The position numbers were made by a program, and so were the translations under genes. Below are positions 45,545-57,350 of a DNA stretch of 64,000 nucleotides, piece by piece. The stretch is from Ailurus styani (Eukaryota; Chordata; Mammalia; Carnivora; Ailuridae). A model generated the notes under the pieces. The model did no database searches and had not been told where the DNA came from. It worked only from the letters and a program-made list of their open reading frames with translations. The DNA lies in assembly GCA_002007465.1 (NCBI GenBank), contig LNAC01000101.1, forward strand, positions 2,729,087-2,793,086. Direction: 5' to 3'. How positions within the stretch are numbered: the stretch's first letter is position 1; each line of letters starts with the position of its first letter.

Positions 45545-45670
45545 ATATTTTAAATTAAGATATAGTTGGCGTATCACATTGGGTAAGTTTAAGGGGCTCA
45601 GCATGTCGATTTGTGATCCATGTATATTACAGTGTGATTATGTCATTAATTACCCGTTCTTCTAGTGGTG
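45545..45670 (-). mobile_element. Short L1 3' UTR fragment
   Basis: The text gatatagttggcgtatcaca followed by gtaagtttaaggggctcagc resembles the L1M 3' UTR. Orientation is uncertain. Confidence 0.45.
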
Positions 45671-45689
45671 GGGACAACTTCTGCTCAGT

Positions 45690-46205
45690 TTTGCTGCAGT
45701 GATGTTGTTCTTTTGTTTAAAACCTTACAAAGGCTTCTGATCTGACCCTGGGAAAAGCCAGAGTCCTTATAATGACCTATGAGACCTATAGCACCTGGCC
45801 TGTTGACTCCGTGACGTCATCTCCAATCACCCTCCCCCTGGTTCACCAGCTCCAGCAACTCTGGGCTGCAGGCAGGCTCCTGCCTGAGGGCTTCTACACT
45901 TCGGAGACTCTCCCTCTAATACCTCTAATACCTGCATGGATCACACCCTCCCCTTCAGGTCTCTCCTCAGATGTCACCTTCTCAGTAGAGCCATTCCTGG
46001 CCATCTTTTTAAAAACTGTATCCTTCTCTCCATATTTCCTACCTCCCTTCCTAGATTTTGTTTTCCCCTTCGTACCGCTCACTACCTAACATCCTGTTTT
46101 ATTGATCTCACTTGTGGTCTGTTTCCCCCACCAGAGAATAAGCTTCCCGAAGGTAGACACCTTGTCAGTTCTGTTTACTCATAAATCCTTGTTGAATGAA
46201 TGAGT
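45690..46205 (+). repeat. L2 element, 3' part
   Basis: About 500 bases of L2: aaaaccttacaaaggcttct, gtctctcctcagatgtcacc, gaataagcttcccgaaggta and ttgttgaatgaatgagtg at the end. It contains a perfect CRE palindrome at 45812-45819. Confidence 0.8.
45812..45819 (+). promoter_or_regulatory. Perfect CRE palindrome TGACGTCA in an L2
   Basis: The consensus CREB/ATF palindrome sits in L2 sequence, 14 kb upstream of ULK2. Function is unknown. Confidence 0.3.
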
Positions 46206-46507
46206 GTGTGGGCTGGAACGCTGTGTCTGAAGATCAGGACATGCCTCACCACTGCAAAGCCACATGGGAAGCCAATCTTCAGGGATACTGAGTGAGCTGC
46301 AAGCAGAGCCAAGTTCATCTGCTGATACAGGGTAATGGCATTGGAGACAATCACCCACATCAAGGCAACTAAAATCTCAGCCAATATTTCCTCTTCCTCT
46401 ACTGTCTCCTTGATTCCACCTTTTTATTCCTCCAAGGTTCCAAACTCCTTTCTGATTGGCCCAGGCTTTCCTCAAGACTTTTTAAAAAGATTTTTTAAAT
46501 TGTTTTT

Positions 46508-46679
46508 TTAAAGATTTTATTTATTTATTTGACAGAGAGAGATTACAAGTAGGCAGAGAGAGGAGGAAGCAGGCTCCCCGCTGAGCAGGGAGCCCGATGC
46601 GGGCCTCGATCCCAGGACCCTGAGATCATGACCTGAGCCGAAGGCAGAGGCTTTAACCCACGGAGCCACCCAGGCGCCC
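46508..46679 (-). mobile_element. CAN-SINE
   Basis: A reverse SINE, body slightly shortened, ending gccacccaggcgccc. Confidence 0.9.
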
Positions 46680-46719
46680 AGATGATTCTTCTTTGGTTAC
46701 ATTCTCCCTGCCTTTGTTT

Positions 46720-47110
46720 TCCTCATCACACACCGTGGAATATTATGCAAACATGAAAAAGGGGTTAACTAGATGGACTTTGGTTAACTTGAAGGAATTC
46801 CATCAGGTCATAACCTAAGAATAGCAAAATTCAGGTAAGTGTCTATTATATGATCCATGTTTGTCAAACTCCGACACGTATGGGAAGGCTATTTTCCACG
46901 TACGCATTTATAAGCCTCTGTTTAAATAAGTTTCTATATGGCTGTACTTGCCTGGGGAAAATCTGTAATAGGTTGCTAACATGTGTCTCATGAAAGATGA
47001 AGAAGAGGGAGGTGAGCAAAATTAGAAGAAAAACTAAAAAGAGTAGGAAAACAAAACGCTGGCATGTGTAGTATAATACTCTATATTTTGGGGGAGGAAA
47101 ATCTACATAA
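46720..47110 (+). mobile_element. L1/HAL1-like 3' fragment
   Basis: Text such as cgtggaatattatgcaaaca, tgaaaaaggggttaactaga and gatccatgtttgtcaaactc matches decayed L1-type 3' ends. Confidence 0.45.
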
Positions 47111-47136
47111 GTGAATATATCGATAAACTTTATTTT

Positions 47137-47312
47137 TTTAAAAAAGATTTTATTTATTTATTTGAGAGAGAGAGCATGAGAGGGGAGAAGGTCAGAGAAA
47201 GAAGTGGACTCCCCATGGAGCTGGGATCCTGATGCGGGACTCGATCCCGGGACTCCGGGGTCATGACCTGAGCTGAAGGCAGTCGCTCAACCAACTGAGC
47301 CACCCAGGCACC
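47137..47312 (-). mobile_element. CAN-SINE, older subtype
   Basis: A reverse SINE. The flank atc(g/a)ataaacttta occurs on both sides. Confidence 0.88.
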
Positions 47313-47539
47313 TGATCAATAAACTTTAAAATAGCTTAAAATAGACACGCTACCATGATCCCTCTTGTTTTCTAAAATTGTACACAGATTGGGCAAGAAA
47401 CGATGGGTATTTATGCCCAGATTAGATGTCCCTTGTCTTTTCAAAATTCTCTACAATGAATTGCTATTGCTTTTGTTACAAGTAAAGATAAATACTATAA
47501 ACAAGAAGACCAGGGAAGATTTCTTAGAACCCTCCCGCC

Positions 47540-47680
47540 AGATCCCTCAATGGCTCCCACTTCCTCTCTCCTCTTGCCTCAATCCCTCTCGCTGCCTTAT
47601 CTCATACATGTTCACTCATGGCTCCCAAAACTCTCTCTCAGCCAGGTATTAAACAAATATTTGTTGAGTGAAGAAAGGCT
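47540..47680 (+). repeat. L2-like fragment
   Basis: The end taaacaaatatttgttgagt resembles the L2 terminus; the rest is weak. Confidence 0.45.
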
Positions 47681-47974
47681 GTGTCACTCCTCACCTTCTG
47701 GCTTAGCTCCTCCATCCCTTACTCAATCCCTATACCCCAGCCCTACAGGGCTCTATACCATTGCTGGATGTGGGCACAAGCGGCTGACTTCGTCTGAGGA
47801 GCCTTTCTTCCTCACAGATACCTGACTCATTTTCCACATTCACCTGAAACACCGTGTTAGCCTCAGTGGACTCCATCTAGATAGGATTAGCTGCTTCTAA
47901 TTCTAATTCTAGTTCTACCTTCAACAGATTGTCCTGGCTTGTGGGAGTCCCCCGGCACTGCATGACTGGTAAAA

Positions 47975-48200
47975 TGAAAAGACAAAGTTTATTCATTCAA
48001 CAAAGTGAGCCTTTTTCGTCGGACACTTTTCTAGGCATGACAGACACTGGGGAAACAAAGGGGTGAACCAGACAAGAAGGAGGTGACCAGGTGTCTGATG
48101 CAAGACACAGGCAACTTGCTGTGAGGAGATCCAGAAAGGACCAGGAGAACTTTCCAAATGTGGGAGAACTTTCCAAAAAGGTGACACTTGGCTTGGCCTT
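47975..48200 (-). repeat. L2 fragment
   Basis: The text tttattcattcaacaaagtg, acttttctaggcatgacaga and gggtgaaccagacaagaagg is reverse L2. Confidence 0.65.
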
Positions 48201-48240
48201 TTAAGAAGGAGAGAGATTTTGGTCAAGAATAGAGTCACAG

Positions 48241-48444
48241 GGCGCCTGGGTGGCTCAGTGGGTTAAAGCCTCTGCCTTCGGCTCAGGTCATGATCTCAGC
48301 ATCCTGGGATCGAGGCCCGCATCGGGCTCTCTGCTCAGCAGGGAGCCTGCTTCCTCCTCTCCCTGTCTCTCTGTCTGCCTCTCTGCCTACTTGTAATCTC
48401 TCTCTCTGTGTCAAATAAAATAAATAAAATCTTTAAAAAAGAAA
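48241..48444 (+). mobile_element. CAN-SINE, sense, with 16-base target-site duplication
   Basis: A full-length sense SINE. The sequence aagaatagagtcacag is at 48225-48240 and 48445-48460. Confidence 0.93.
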
Positions 48445-48663
48445 AAGAATAGAGTCACAGTAGGCAGAAGGATTCCAACAGCAGCCACGTCTCAGAGGTG
48501 TGAAGGGGCTGATGCGTTTGGGACATGACTCGTGTGCAGTGTCTGGAGCTGAATTTGGGGTGTGTGATGACAAGGGTGAGAGAAAACAGAGCAGGAAGGA
48601 ATCAGGGTGTGGATTCTGGTCTCCTGCTTCAGGGTCCGGGGGATGCCACAAGATTGTGAGGGA

Positions 48664-48868
48664 GGGCGCCTGGGTGGCTCAGTGGTTTAAAGCTTCTGCC
48701 TTCGGCTCAGGTCATGATCTCAGGGTCCTGGGATGGAGGCCCGCATCGGGCTCCCTGCTGAGCAGGGAGCCTGCTTCCTCCTCTCTCTCTGCCTCTCCAC
48801 CTACTTGTGATCTCTCTCTCTGTCAAATAAATAAATAAATAAATAAATAAAATCTTTAAAAAAAAAAA
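48664..48868 (+). mobile_element. CAN-SINE, sense
   Basis: A full-length sense SINE. The sequence ga(t/c)tgtgaggga is at 48652-48663 and 48869-48880. Confidence 0.92.
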
Positions 48869-49094
48869 GACTGTGAGGGAACCAAGAGAACAGGACCATC
48901 ACCCACATTCCCAAATGAACCTCCAGTCGTTTCAGATCACCATCCATCCAACCGATTGGCAGGAAATCTGGATCCCTCGGGGTGAGGGGAGGTGGCTGCC
49001 CCTCGGCCCCTGACACCAGCCCCGTGGGATTTCCTTGGGGCATATACTGCAGTTCACAGCCCTCCAGAAGGAGGAGGAGGATGCTGTTGAGTCA

Positions 49095-49520
49095 GAGCCA
49101 CCAGATGATACAAAGACTGACCCTACTAGGTATTGGAGAGAATAAGAGCAACCAGAACTCTCATCTTTGGCTGGTACGGGGTGTACTTTGCAATATACTT
49201 TGGAATATACTTTCTTAGCATCTCCCAGCATTGAGTATGCATGCTATGACCCAGCCACTCCACTACTAGGTATAGGCCAACCAGGAATGTATACCTATAT
49301 TCACCAAGATTCATGTTCTAGAGTGCTCATAGCAGCACTATTTGTAATAGGCCTGGACTGGACAGTACTTAAGAGCTCATCAATAGCGGAATGGATACAC
49401 AAGTTGGGATGTCTTCATACCATGCAGTATTGAAAATCAACAAGAATGAACTAATGACACCTTGGAAGATTCTCAAATACATAATGCAGAACGCAAGATG
49501 CCGTACACAAAGCAGATAAA
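49095..49520 (+). mobile_element. Old L1 3' end fragment
   Basis: Typical 3' text is visible: ccagccactccactactagg, gcactatttgtaataggcct and aacaagaatgaactaatgac. There is no intact frame. Confidence 0.75.
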
Positions 49521-49780
49521 ACTAAATCCACAAGTTGGGGGATAGTGTTACCCTTTGGTGGGGGCAGTGGCTGGAGGAGGGTCCAAGGGGGTCTCTGCAT
49601 GAATCTGGCCCACCTGACCCAGCTGGTCAAGCCATGACCCAGGAGAGGCTGCCTTGAGTTCTCCAGCCCCTGTGAAGCCACCACCGCCAGTACCATGTGG
49701 GGCAATGATGAGCTATGCCTGATGGCCCCATTCAAATTCCTGACCCATGGAAAGAATGGTGAGCAATTAAAAAAAAAAGT

Positions 49781-49985
49781 GGGGCGCCTGGGTGGCTCCG
49801 TCATTGGGCATCTGCCTTCAGCTCAGGTTGTGATCCCAGGGTCCATGAGATCAAGCCCCACATTCGAGCTCCCCGCTCAGCAGGAAGCCTACTTCTCCAT
49901 CTCCCACTCCCCCTGCTTGTGTTCCCTCTCTCCCTGTCTCTCTGTCAAATAAGTAAAATTAATTAATTAATTAATTAATTAATTC
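49781..49985 (+). mobile_element. CAN-SINE, sense, with AATT-repeat tail
   Basis: The head ggggcgcctgggtggctccg is followed by a body and a tail that has become an aatt repeat (49957-49985). Confidence 0.88.
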
Positions 49986-50040
49986 TTGTTTTAAGCAACT
50001 AAGTCTTACAACATAGCAGTAGATTACTGAAACAGTTTTT

Positions 50041-50298
50041 TTTAAAGATTTTATTTATTTATTTATTTGACAGAGAGAGAGAGAGAGAGATCACAAGTAG
50101 GCAGAGCGGCAGGCAAAGGGAGAGGGAGAAGCAGGCTCCCCATCGAGCAGGGAGCCCGATGCGGGACTCGATCCCAGGACGCTGGGATCGTGACCTGAGC
50201 CAAANGGGGAGCCCGATGCGGGACTCAATCCCAGGACGCTGGGATCGTGACCTGAGCCAAAGGCAGCCACTTAACCAACTGAGCCACCCAGGCACACT
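50041..50298 (-). mobile_element. CAN-SINE with internal repeat at a single N
   Basis: A reverse SINE whose gggagcccgatgcgggactc segment is repeated around an N at 50205. The duplication ctgaaacagttttt is at 50027-50040 and 50299-50312. Confidence 0.9.
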
Positions 50299-50784
50299 CT
50301 GAAACAGTTTTTATTCATCCTTGAGAAGCTTCTGAGGACAGGGACCTAATCTTTTCTCTATCCAGGGTGATGTTAAAAATATCTAACAATATTTAATATA
50401 AACAATGTTATATGCTAAGATACAAGTATAATAATAAATTTGAACATCCCATTTTATTATCTGAGTAAACAAAACAATATACCACAAAGCTTCTTACCAG
50501 CACATATACAATGTAGCATAATGTATTAAATTACTTTGAAAGTTTTGAATGATTTGTTAATGTTTTGAAATTGTTGGGTGATCATTTCTCTGATGTGGCT
50601 GGCCCTCACTAGTTAAATGAGGGCTCTGTCTGGACCATGTTTTAACCATAGGGAATATAGCAAACTTTCCCTAGGAATTCTCCATTAAATTGGAAGTCAT
50701 AAGGTATTTCAGTATTCTTAATTTGGGAATAATTTCAATAATCTTAATAAGCAGCAAATGTCTCTTAATGTTAATTATGTTGTT

Positions 50785-50980
50785 GGGGTGCCTGGGTGGT
50801 TAAGGGTCTGCCTTCAGTCAGGTCAGGATCCCAGAGTCCTGGGATCGAGCCCTGCATGGGAAGATGGGGGGGGCGGTCTTTGCTCAGTGGGGAGTCTGCT
50901 TCTCCCTCTCCCTCTGCCTGTTGTTCTAGCTCCTTGTGCCCCCCCGCCCCCGAGAAAATAAATAAGTAAAATCTTTTAAA
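50785..50980 (+). mobile_element. CAN-SINE, sense, diverged
   Basis: The head ggggtgcctgggtggttaag leads to an altered body (G run at 50866-50874) and aaataaataagtaaaatc. Confidence 0.82.
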
Positions 50981-51004
50981 AATATATTAACTCTGAATCC
51001 TTTC

Positions 51005-51239
51005 TTTCTTTTTTTTTTTTTTAAGATTTATTTATTTATTTATTTTGACAGAGAGAGAGATCACAAGTAGGCAGAGAGGCAGGCAGAGNAAGATTTATTT
51101 ATTTACTTATTTTGACAGAGAGAGAGATCACAAGTAGGCAGAGAGGCAGGCAGAGAGAGAGGAGGAAGCAAGCTCCCCACTCAGCAGGGAGCCTGATGCC
51201 ATGTGGGGCTCCATTGCAGGACCCTGCGATCATGACCCG
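51005..51239 (-). mobile_element. CAN-SINE, broken by two single-N junctions
   Basis: The T-rich end and first body part occur twice around an N at 51089, and the head is missing at an N at 51240. The break is probably an assembly effect. Confidence 0.8.
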
Positions 51240-51529
51240 NCTCTTGTAGTAATCTCAGAGATTTTAAAAATATAATCAACATCTTTATTATGAAGTATGT
51301 ATAAGATTATTGCTTTGTCTTACTGAATCTGTTGACATAATTTTATGACTTTTGTTCGTCCTTAATCCATGAGGCCAAAACATCATTTGAAGAGTTTCAG
51401 CATTTAATGAATGGAAAGATTTAAAAGTTTACTGTAATCGTCACTTGTGTCATTAAATAATTTCCTTATTACATAATTAAACAACCAGGGTTTTTCCTTT
51501 GGGATTGACATGTTGTTTTCTCTCTCTCT

Positions 51530-51539
51530 CTCTTCCTTC

Positions 51540-51589
<50 letters not shown>

Positions 51590-51590
51590 A
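51530..51590 (+). repeat. TTTC microsatellite
   Basis: About 14 units of tttc, preceded by a short ct run. Confidence 0.95.
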
Positions 51591-51592
51591 TT

Positions 51593-51756
51593 TTTAGAGG
51601 GAGAGAGAGGTGGGGAGAGGGACAGAGGGAGAGGGAGAGAGAATCCATGCCCAGCAAGGAGCCCCATGTGGGGCTTGATCTCACAACTCAGAGATCATGA
51701 CCTGAGCCAAAATCAAGAGTCACGCACTTAACTGACTGGACCACCCGGGCACCCCT
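51593..51756 (-). mobile_element. CAN-SINE, older subtype, with TTTC microsatellite tail
   Basis: A reverse SINE (aatcaagagtcacgcactta to cacccgggcacccc). Its original A tail appears to have become the TTTC repeat at 51530-51589. Confidence 0.82.
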
Positions 51757-52432
51757 GTTTTATTTCTAATAGCATACCGTATCTCTTTATTTCTCTTTCA
51801 CCCACTCCTTTGTCATAGTTTCCCATCCTTAGGCTTATATGTTTAATCACTTTTATCATGGACTTAATTAATCCAGCAGTTCTCAAACTGTTTATCTTTA
51901 AGACCCAATATATTTACTGTTTTAAAAATTACGACTAAGAAATTCAAAATAAATTTATTCTTAATTTATTTAAAAACAATATAAGCCCATTATAAGTGAA
52001 TACAAATAACATACTGTAATAAAAAATAGCTATGTTTTCCAAAACAAATTTAGTGAGAAAAGTGTCTTTTGCATCATTAGTGCCAATATTAACACAACAT
52101 AAAGGGCAACGCATATTTTTATGAAAATACATGGAAGACATCACAGTCTGACCTCATGGAACCACTGAAATGGCCTGAAATCCTCAGGAATCCACACTTC
52201 GAGGACTATTGAATTGATCCTTCAGCTTCAACAATATCTTGTAAAGCACTGACTCTTCTATTAAAATAGATAGTTGATAATATGTAATATCGCTTATTAA
52301 ACCCAAACTCATAAACTTTTTCATGTATTTATTGTTTACTTAGCCATTCCCATTTTAGTTTTTATTGAACTCTATAGAGCACTACTGATAGAATTATTTA
52401 CTCATTTAAAGATTTATTTTATTTTATTTTTA

Positions 52433-52622
52433 AAAAGATTTTATTTATTTATTTGACAGAAAGATACACAGCAAAAAAGGGAACACAAGCAGGGGGAGTA
52501 GGAGAGGGAGAAGCAGGCTTCCCATGGAGCAGGGAGCCGGATGTGGGGCTCGATCCTAGGACCCAGGGATCATGACCTGAGCCAAAGGCAGTCGCTCAAC
52601 CGACTGAGCCACCCACGCATTC
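52433..52622 (-). mobile_element. CAN-SINE
   Basis: A reverse SINE ending gccacccacgcattcc. Confidence 0.87.
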
Positions 52623-52636
52623 CGGTAGAATTTTTT

Positions 52637-52826
52637 TTTTTTTTAAGATTTTATTTATTTGACACAGAGAGAGAGATCACAAGGAGGCAGAGAGGCAGGC
52701 AGAGAGAGGAGGAAGCAGGCTCCCCAGCTGAGCTGGGAGCCCAATGCGGGCCTCGATCCCAGGACCCTGAGATCATAACCTGAGCCAAAAGCAGAGGCTT
52801 TAACCCACTGAACCACTCAGGCGCCC
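52637..52826 (-). mobile_element. CAN-SINE
   Basis: A reverse SINE placed 15 bases from the previous one, with the flank agaatttttttt on both sides. Confidence 0.9.
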
Positions 52827-52835
52827 TGAGAATTT

Positions 52836-52945
52836 TTTTTTAAAGTAATCTCTAACCCCATCATGGGGCTCAAAGTCACCACCCGGTGATTAAGATAGGC
52901 ACTTGATAGGCATTCTGGAGACTGAGCCGGCCAGATGTTCCAACT
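52836..52945 (-). mobile_element. Older, short-form CAN-SINE
   Basis: The text tttaaagtaatctctaaccc to ctgagccggccagatgttcc is the same short form as at 2222-2334, with an insert. Confidence 0.65.
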
Positions 52946-53344
52946 GACATGATTTTTTAACTGCTTTGTCATTCCAGGATCACAGGCTGCCTATCGAGAT
53001 CCAAGTGTTCATCCAGCTGTCGTTATTTTAATCCCTGCTCTCAAATATTTTATTTCCTTCACCTGCTATTTATTTGACACAGGGTAGTAAATACGACATT
53101 TATCAAGGGAAGATTCGAAGTGCGTTACTTGATTTGCAAATGTCTTGCCTCATCCAGTGATGACTGAACACGGTGACTAAGCATCACATGAAAACATCTG
53201 AAAATTTTCTTAAACTTTGAAATGCTAGACTTTCTCCCTAGCATTACACTGGCACCGCATCTGCAAAATCCAATGAAGTTTTCACATGCATCGAAACCAT
53301 TTTCCCGGAGCACTGACCATCAAATTCAATATATGATTTGATTT

Positions 53345-53544
53345 GATTTGATTCTTTAAAGATTTTATTTAGTTATTTGACAGACAGAGACCGTGAGACA
53401 GGGAACACAAGCAGGGGGAGTGGGAGAGGGAGAAGCAGGCTTCCCACTGAGCAGGGAGCCCAATGCAGGGCTGGATCCCAGGGTCCTGGGATCATGACCT
53501 GAGCCGAAGGCAGATGCTTAACGACTGAGCCACCCGGGCGCCCC
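53345..53544 (-). mobile_element. CAN-SINE
   Basis: A full-length reverse SINE. The duplication tatgatttgattt is at 53332-53344 and 53545-53557; the left copy adjoins a gattt run. Confidence 0.9.
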
Positions 53545-53569
53545 TATGATTTGATTTTTAGACGCTATT

Positions 53570-54560
53570 CCTGTTAGCGCCGCATCATCTATAAGAACCA
53601 GTAAACAAGCTTCCAAGCGTTCAATTTTGCAACCTAAGTAGAGGATTAGCATATGTGTATGTGGGGTCCGCGGCCGGATGATGGCAGGCCTGGGGGACAT
53701 GCACCAGCGCCCCGAGGGTCCCCGGCCAGCTTTGCAGATGGATATAGAGAACAGTTTCAGAGGGAGTATGGCCAGGAGAAGGCCAAGTGTCTTTGGGTAC
53801 GATGGAGCAGTTCTTCCCCAGTGGGCACTTCTGCAAAATAAGGGCTCACTCTCTGGACCCTGGCCTCCCAACCAGCTGTGGTCCAGGAGCTGGATGAGGT
53901 GGAAGCTTATGGGGCAGCTCATGACCAGTGGGTGTGATGTGTTCGGGAGGATGGGAGTCTGCTGCAGGCGAGCCCGCAGCTGCAGACCACGTTCCTCCAC
54001 GTCCAGAGTGGAGAGGGCCGTGCGGAGGGACATGGCTTTCCGCATCACCCAAAGAAAGGGCAGGGCCACCAGAGAGCCGGCTGAGGATGAGGAAGAGGCA
54101 GACGGCAGGGAGGACATGGAGGTCCCAGTTGGGAATGGTGCAGCCAGGACACATGGGGTCTGCCCCCAGCCTGAACCCTCTGGTCCAGACTCCCAGACTA
54201 TGAAGGAAGAGAATCGAATGCAGGATGGCCAGCCCATTGCTGGGAGAAGGAAACCAGTGGGACTGGGAATGGTTTGCGCCTTTGTTTGCTAATGGTTTTG
54301 AGAGTTGTTTGTAGGAGTTTTTTGGAGGGTTGTGGTCCTCTGCACTGGTTACCCTATCCCTACGCTCTGCCCCATTCCCCTCCCTGTCCAGCTCCCACCA
54401 GGGGATGAAGAACCCTAGGGTCCTTGCTCCTGGGGTGATGGGACCTGGTTCATCACACCCCCTTGGGCCTAAGTTACTATCTGGGTGTTGAGGCCAGTTT
54501 CCCATCACAGCACCTCTTGGGAGGGAGGATGAGTGGGTGTGGCTGTGGCTAGAGAAGCTA
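53570..54560. other. Unidentified GC-rich segment with long open frames
   Basis: About 1 kb of GC-rich, non-SINE sequence lies between SINEs at 53345-53544 and 54762-54874. Open frames are unusually long on both strands: 204 codons on + (53678-54292) and 239 and 220 on - (53518-54237, 53846-54508). The 239-codon - frame has a Ser-rich stretch and a hydrophobic segment, but it starts in unrelated text and runs into the SINE. I recognise no domain. GC-rich DNA gives long open frames by chance. It could be a decayed processed pseudogene, an exon of an unannotated transcript or plain GC-rich DNA. Confidence 0.3.
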
Positions 54561-54690
54561 CACGCTGATTGGCAGTGGGCAGGTGGAGTTGGGAGGAAAG
54601 AAGAGCTGCAGGAGAACCAACACGCAGCCTTAGTGAGGCGTTCTCACTACTCACAAGAATTTCAGAGCTTCTGGGCCCCCCATAGCATCT

Positions 54691-54736
54691 TGGTGGTGGT
54701 GGTGGTGGTGGTGGTGGTGGTGGTGGTGGTGGTGGT
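54691..54736 (+). repeat. TGG microsatellite (about 15 units)
   Basis: An uninterrupted tgg run followed by a t/c-rich tract. Such GG-spaced runs can form G-quadruplexes on this strand. Confidence 0.95.
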
Positions 54737-54761
54737 TGTTGTTTCTCCTTCTCCTTCTTCT

Positions 54762-54874
54762 TTTTAAGTTTATTTATTTGTTTTAGTAATCCCTACACCC
54801 AAGGTGGAGCCCGAACTCACAACCCTGAGATCAAGAGTCACATACTTTTCTGACTGAGCCAGCCAGGCACCCCG
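54762..54874 (-). mobile_element. Older, short-form CAN-SINE
   Basis: The text aagtttatttatttgtttta to ctgagccagccaggcacccc matches the copy at 2222-2334. Confidence 0.75.
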
Positions 54875-55709
54875 CAGCCTGGTACTTTTGGACAAATAAA
54901 CAGATGGACAAATGGAGCACAGCAGCACTCTGAGAGTTTCCAAAATAAACTGGTTTTTTTCTTTAAAAAAAGAAAAAACAACAACAACAAAGCAAAGCAA
55001 AAATACTTGTATGGGAAACAATAGACATGTCATTGACAATGATAGAAATTGTACAGCCCGACTCGTACGTTTTCCAAAACACTGGAGTTGACTTGGAGAT
55101 GGGCTGCCCAGAATTCTGGGGAAGGAAGGACACACTGCCCTGTTGGGAAAATTCAGTCAGCCTCCAGCTCTCTGCTCCTTCAGGCCTGACGGCAGCCTAG
55201 CCCACCGGGGGTCACACCTGCATCTCAGCCCCTTCAGGTGATGAGTGAGTTGGGGTATGCTGGCTCAATGTGAGTCAACTCTGACACTTTGCTCCAGAGC
55301 CTTTTCCTGGCATGGCCCAGGCTTGGTCAAGCCTGCATCCGAGTTCTCTCTCTGCCAGTGTTGCTTCCACCCCCACCTCCTGCCACCTGTGTTAATTTCT
55401 AATGATCAACTTGTGCCCCAACTCTGGGTCAGCGCCTGTTTCTGCAAACCCACCTGGGACAGTGTTTTTTCATTTCAGTCGATATGTGTTTCACAAGAGG
55501 GAGCAAAGATCTAGATCACAAGGATACATCGATAAAATATTTGTTTTAGGAGTTTTAATATTTCAGTTGCTTTGTTTGGAAAACTGACTCATGATGTTCC
55601 TTGCAATTTATCTCAGTGATGTTTGCAAGTAGTCTTTGTTTTGCCCGTTAGCATGAACAGAACATTACAGCAGTTCCTATGAAATATGTGTTTAACAGTT
55701 TTAACTTTT

Positions 55710-55908
55710 TTTTTAAAGATTTAATTTATTTATTTGACAGAGAGAGAGAGACAGCGAGAGCAGGAACACAAGCAGGGGGAGTGGGAGAGGGAGAAGCAGG
55801 CTCCCTGCAGAGCAGGGAGCCTGAGGTGGGGTTCGATCCCAGGACTCGGGGATCATGACCTGAGCCGAAGGCAGACGGTTAACCACTGAGCCACCCAGAC
55901 ACCCCCAG
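55710..55908 (-). mobile_element. CAN-SINE with 14-base target-site duplication
   Basis: A full-length reverse SINE. The sequence cagttttaactttt is at 55696-55709 and 55909-55922. Confidence 0.92.
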
Positions 55909-56687
55909 CAGTTTTAACTTTTAATGGTCTAAACGGTGAGTACCAGTTCAATCTAACAGTTATGGCAATGGTAAAAATAGCCTACGCAGGATCTTGGGTG
56001 AAATAATCAAACTGTTTGTCCTTTTAGAAATGCAAATTTTATTCTGGTTCTTGTACAATATGGAAAGATGCTCCTTGCTGTTGTCACATTATCAGAGTAA
56101 ACCAGCAAATTCCTAGGCCGAAGTCTATTTTGGGTATAATTTAAGAAGATGCATGTTTATGATTCAGAAGAATTGTGGCTATGATATTTCCTAAAAGCTT
56201 TAAGAAATATATCCAAATCTTGTTGTCTCTTCATTTTTATGTGCTTATTTCCATAATTTATTATCAATTCATGCATGTATAAATACCAAAGCTCTGCATA
56301 CTAACTATTCACAAGAATTTCAAAGACTCAGCCTCAGGATTAAAGTAGAAACAATAGAACTGAAATAGAAGCGATGATGTGATTTGAAGAGAATGATAAA
56401 TGAACGACTCCCCTAAACCTTGAGTACCTCCCTGCCCAGGAGACTGGGCTGTGAACATTCCTCACATTTACTTTTCCAAGAAGCCCTTTTCTCACCATGA
56501 CATTCTACAGCATTTGGCTGATAAAGTTTATACTAGAATTTATGTTAATAATTCATTTTACCTCTCATTGAGGTCGCTGTTATGCAATTTACTAACTAGC
56601 ACTGACGCGTTTTAATAGTTTATCAATAGGCACATTTGCTGCGTGCCCACACAGAGACTTAAATTGGACAAAGTAAGACCAATGAAA

Positions 56688-56873
56688 GTGGGCGCCTGGG
56701 TGGCTCAGTGGGTTAAAGCTTCTGCTTTCATCTCAGGGTCCTAGGATCGAGGCCCGCATCGGGCTCCTTGCTGAACAGGGAGCCTGCTTCCTCCTCTCTC
56801 TCTGTCTGCCTCTCTGCCTATTTGTAATCTCTCTGTCTCTGTCAAATAAATAAATAAAATCTTAAAAAAAAAA
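56688..56873 (+). mobile_element. CAN-SINE, sense
   Basis: A sense SINE with a short deletion in the body. The duplication aagaccaatgaaa is at 56675-56687 and 56874-56886. Confidence 0.92.
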
Positions 56874-57212
56874 AAGACCAATGAAACTGAATCAGATTGG
56901 CCACGCTGAGTGATTTCAGAAGCAAACTAAAACTCCCCCTTGCTTCCATTCCTGAAGAAAGCCTGAATTTGACCCATGGTAAATACTTCCTGGGTTGTCC
57001 GTCCAGCCGCTTCTTCTGGGAGATCTCCCTGACCTTCTCCCCACCCCAACCCCCACCCCGCTGTTGCACCTGCAGACTTACCTTGGGAACAGTCCTAGTT
57101 ACACAACTTGGATTGCCTCCCTCATCTCCAATCCCTGGCTTAAGATGATTGTTCAGTGCACCTCACCTAAGGTGGACCAATCAGAATCCCTTCCTTAAGA
57201 ATTTGGGTTTGA

Positions 57213-57350
57213 GGGACACCTGGGTGGTTCAGTTGGTTAAGGTCATGATCCCAGGGTCCGGCTCAGTGGGGAGCCTGCTTCTCCCTCTCCCTCTCCCTCT
57301 GCCAGCTGCTCCCCCTACTAGTGTTCTCTCTCTCTCTCTGTCAAATAAGA
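57213..57350 (+). mobile_element. CAN-SINE, sense, shortened, no A tail
   Basis: Head and CT-rich body remain; the middle is deleted and the A tail lost. Confidence 0.8.
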
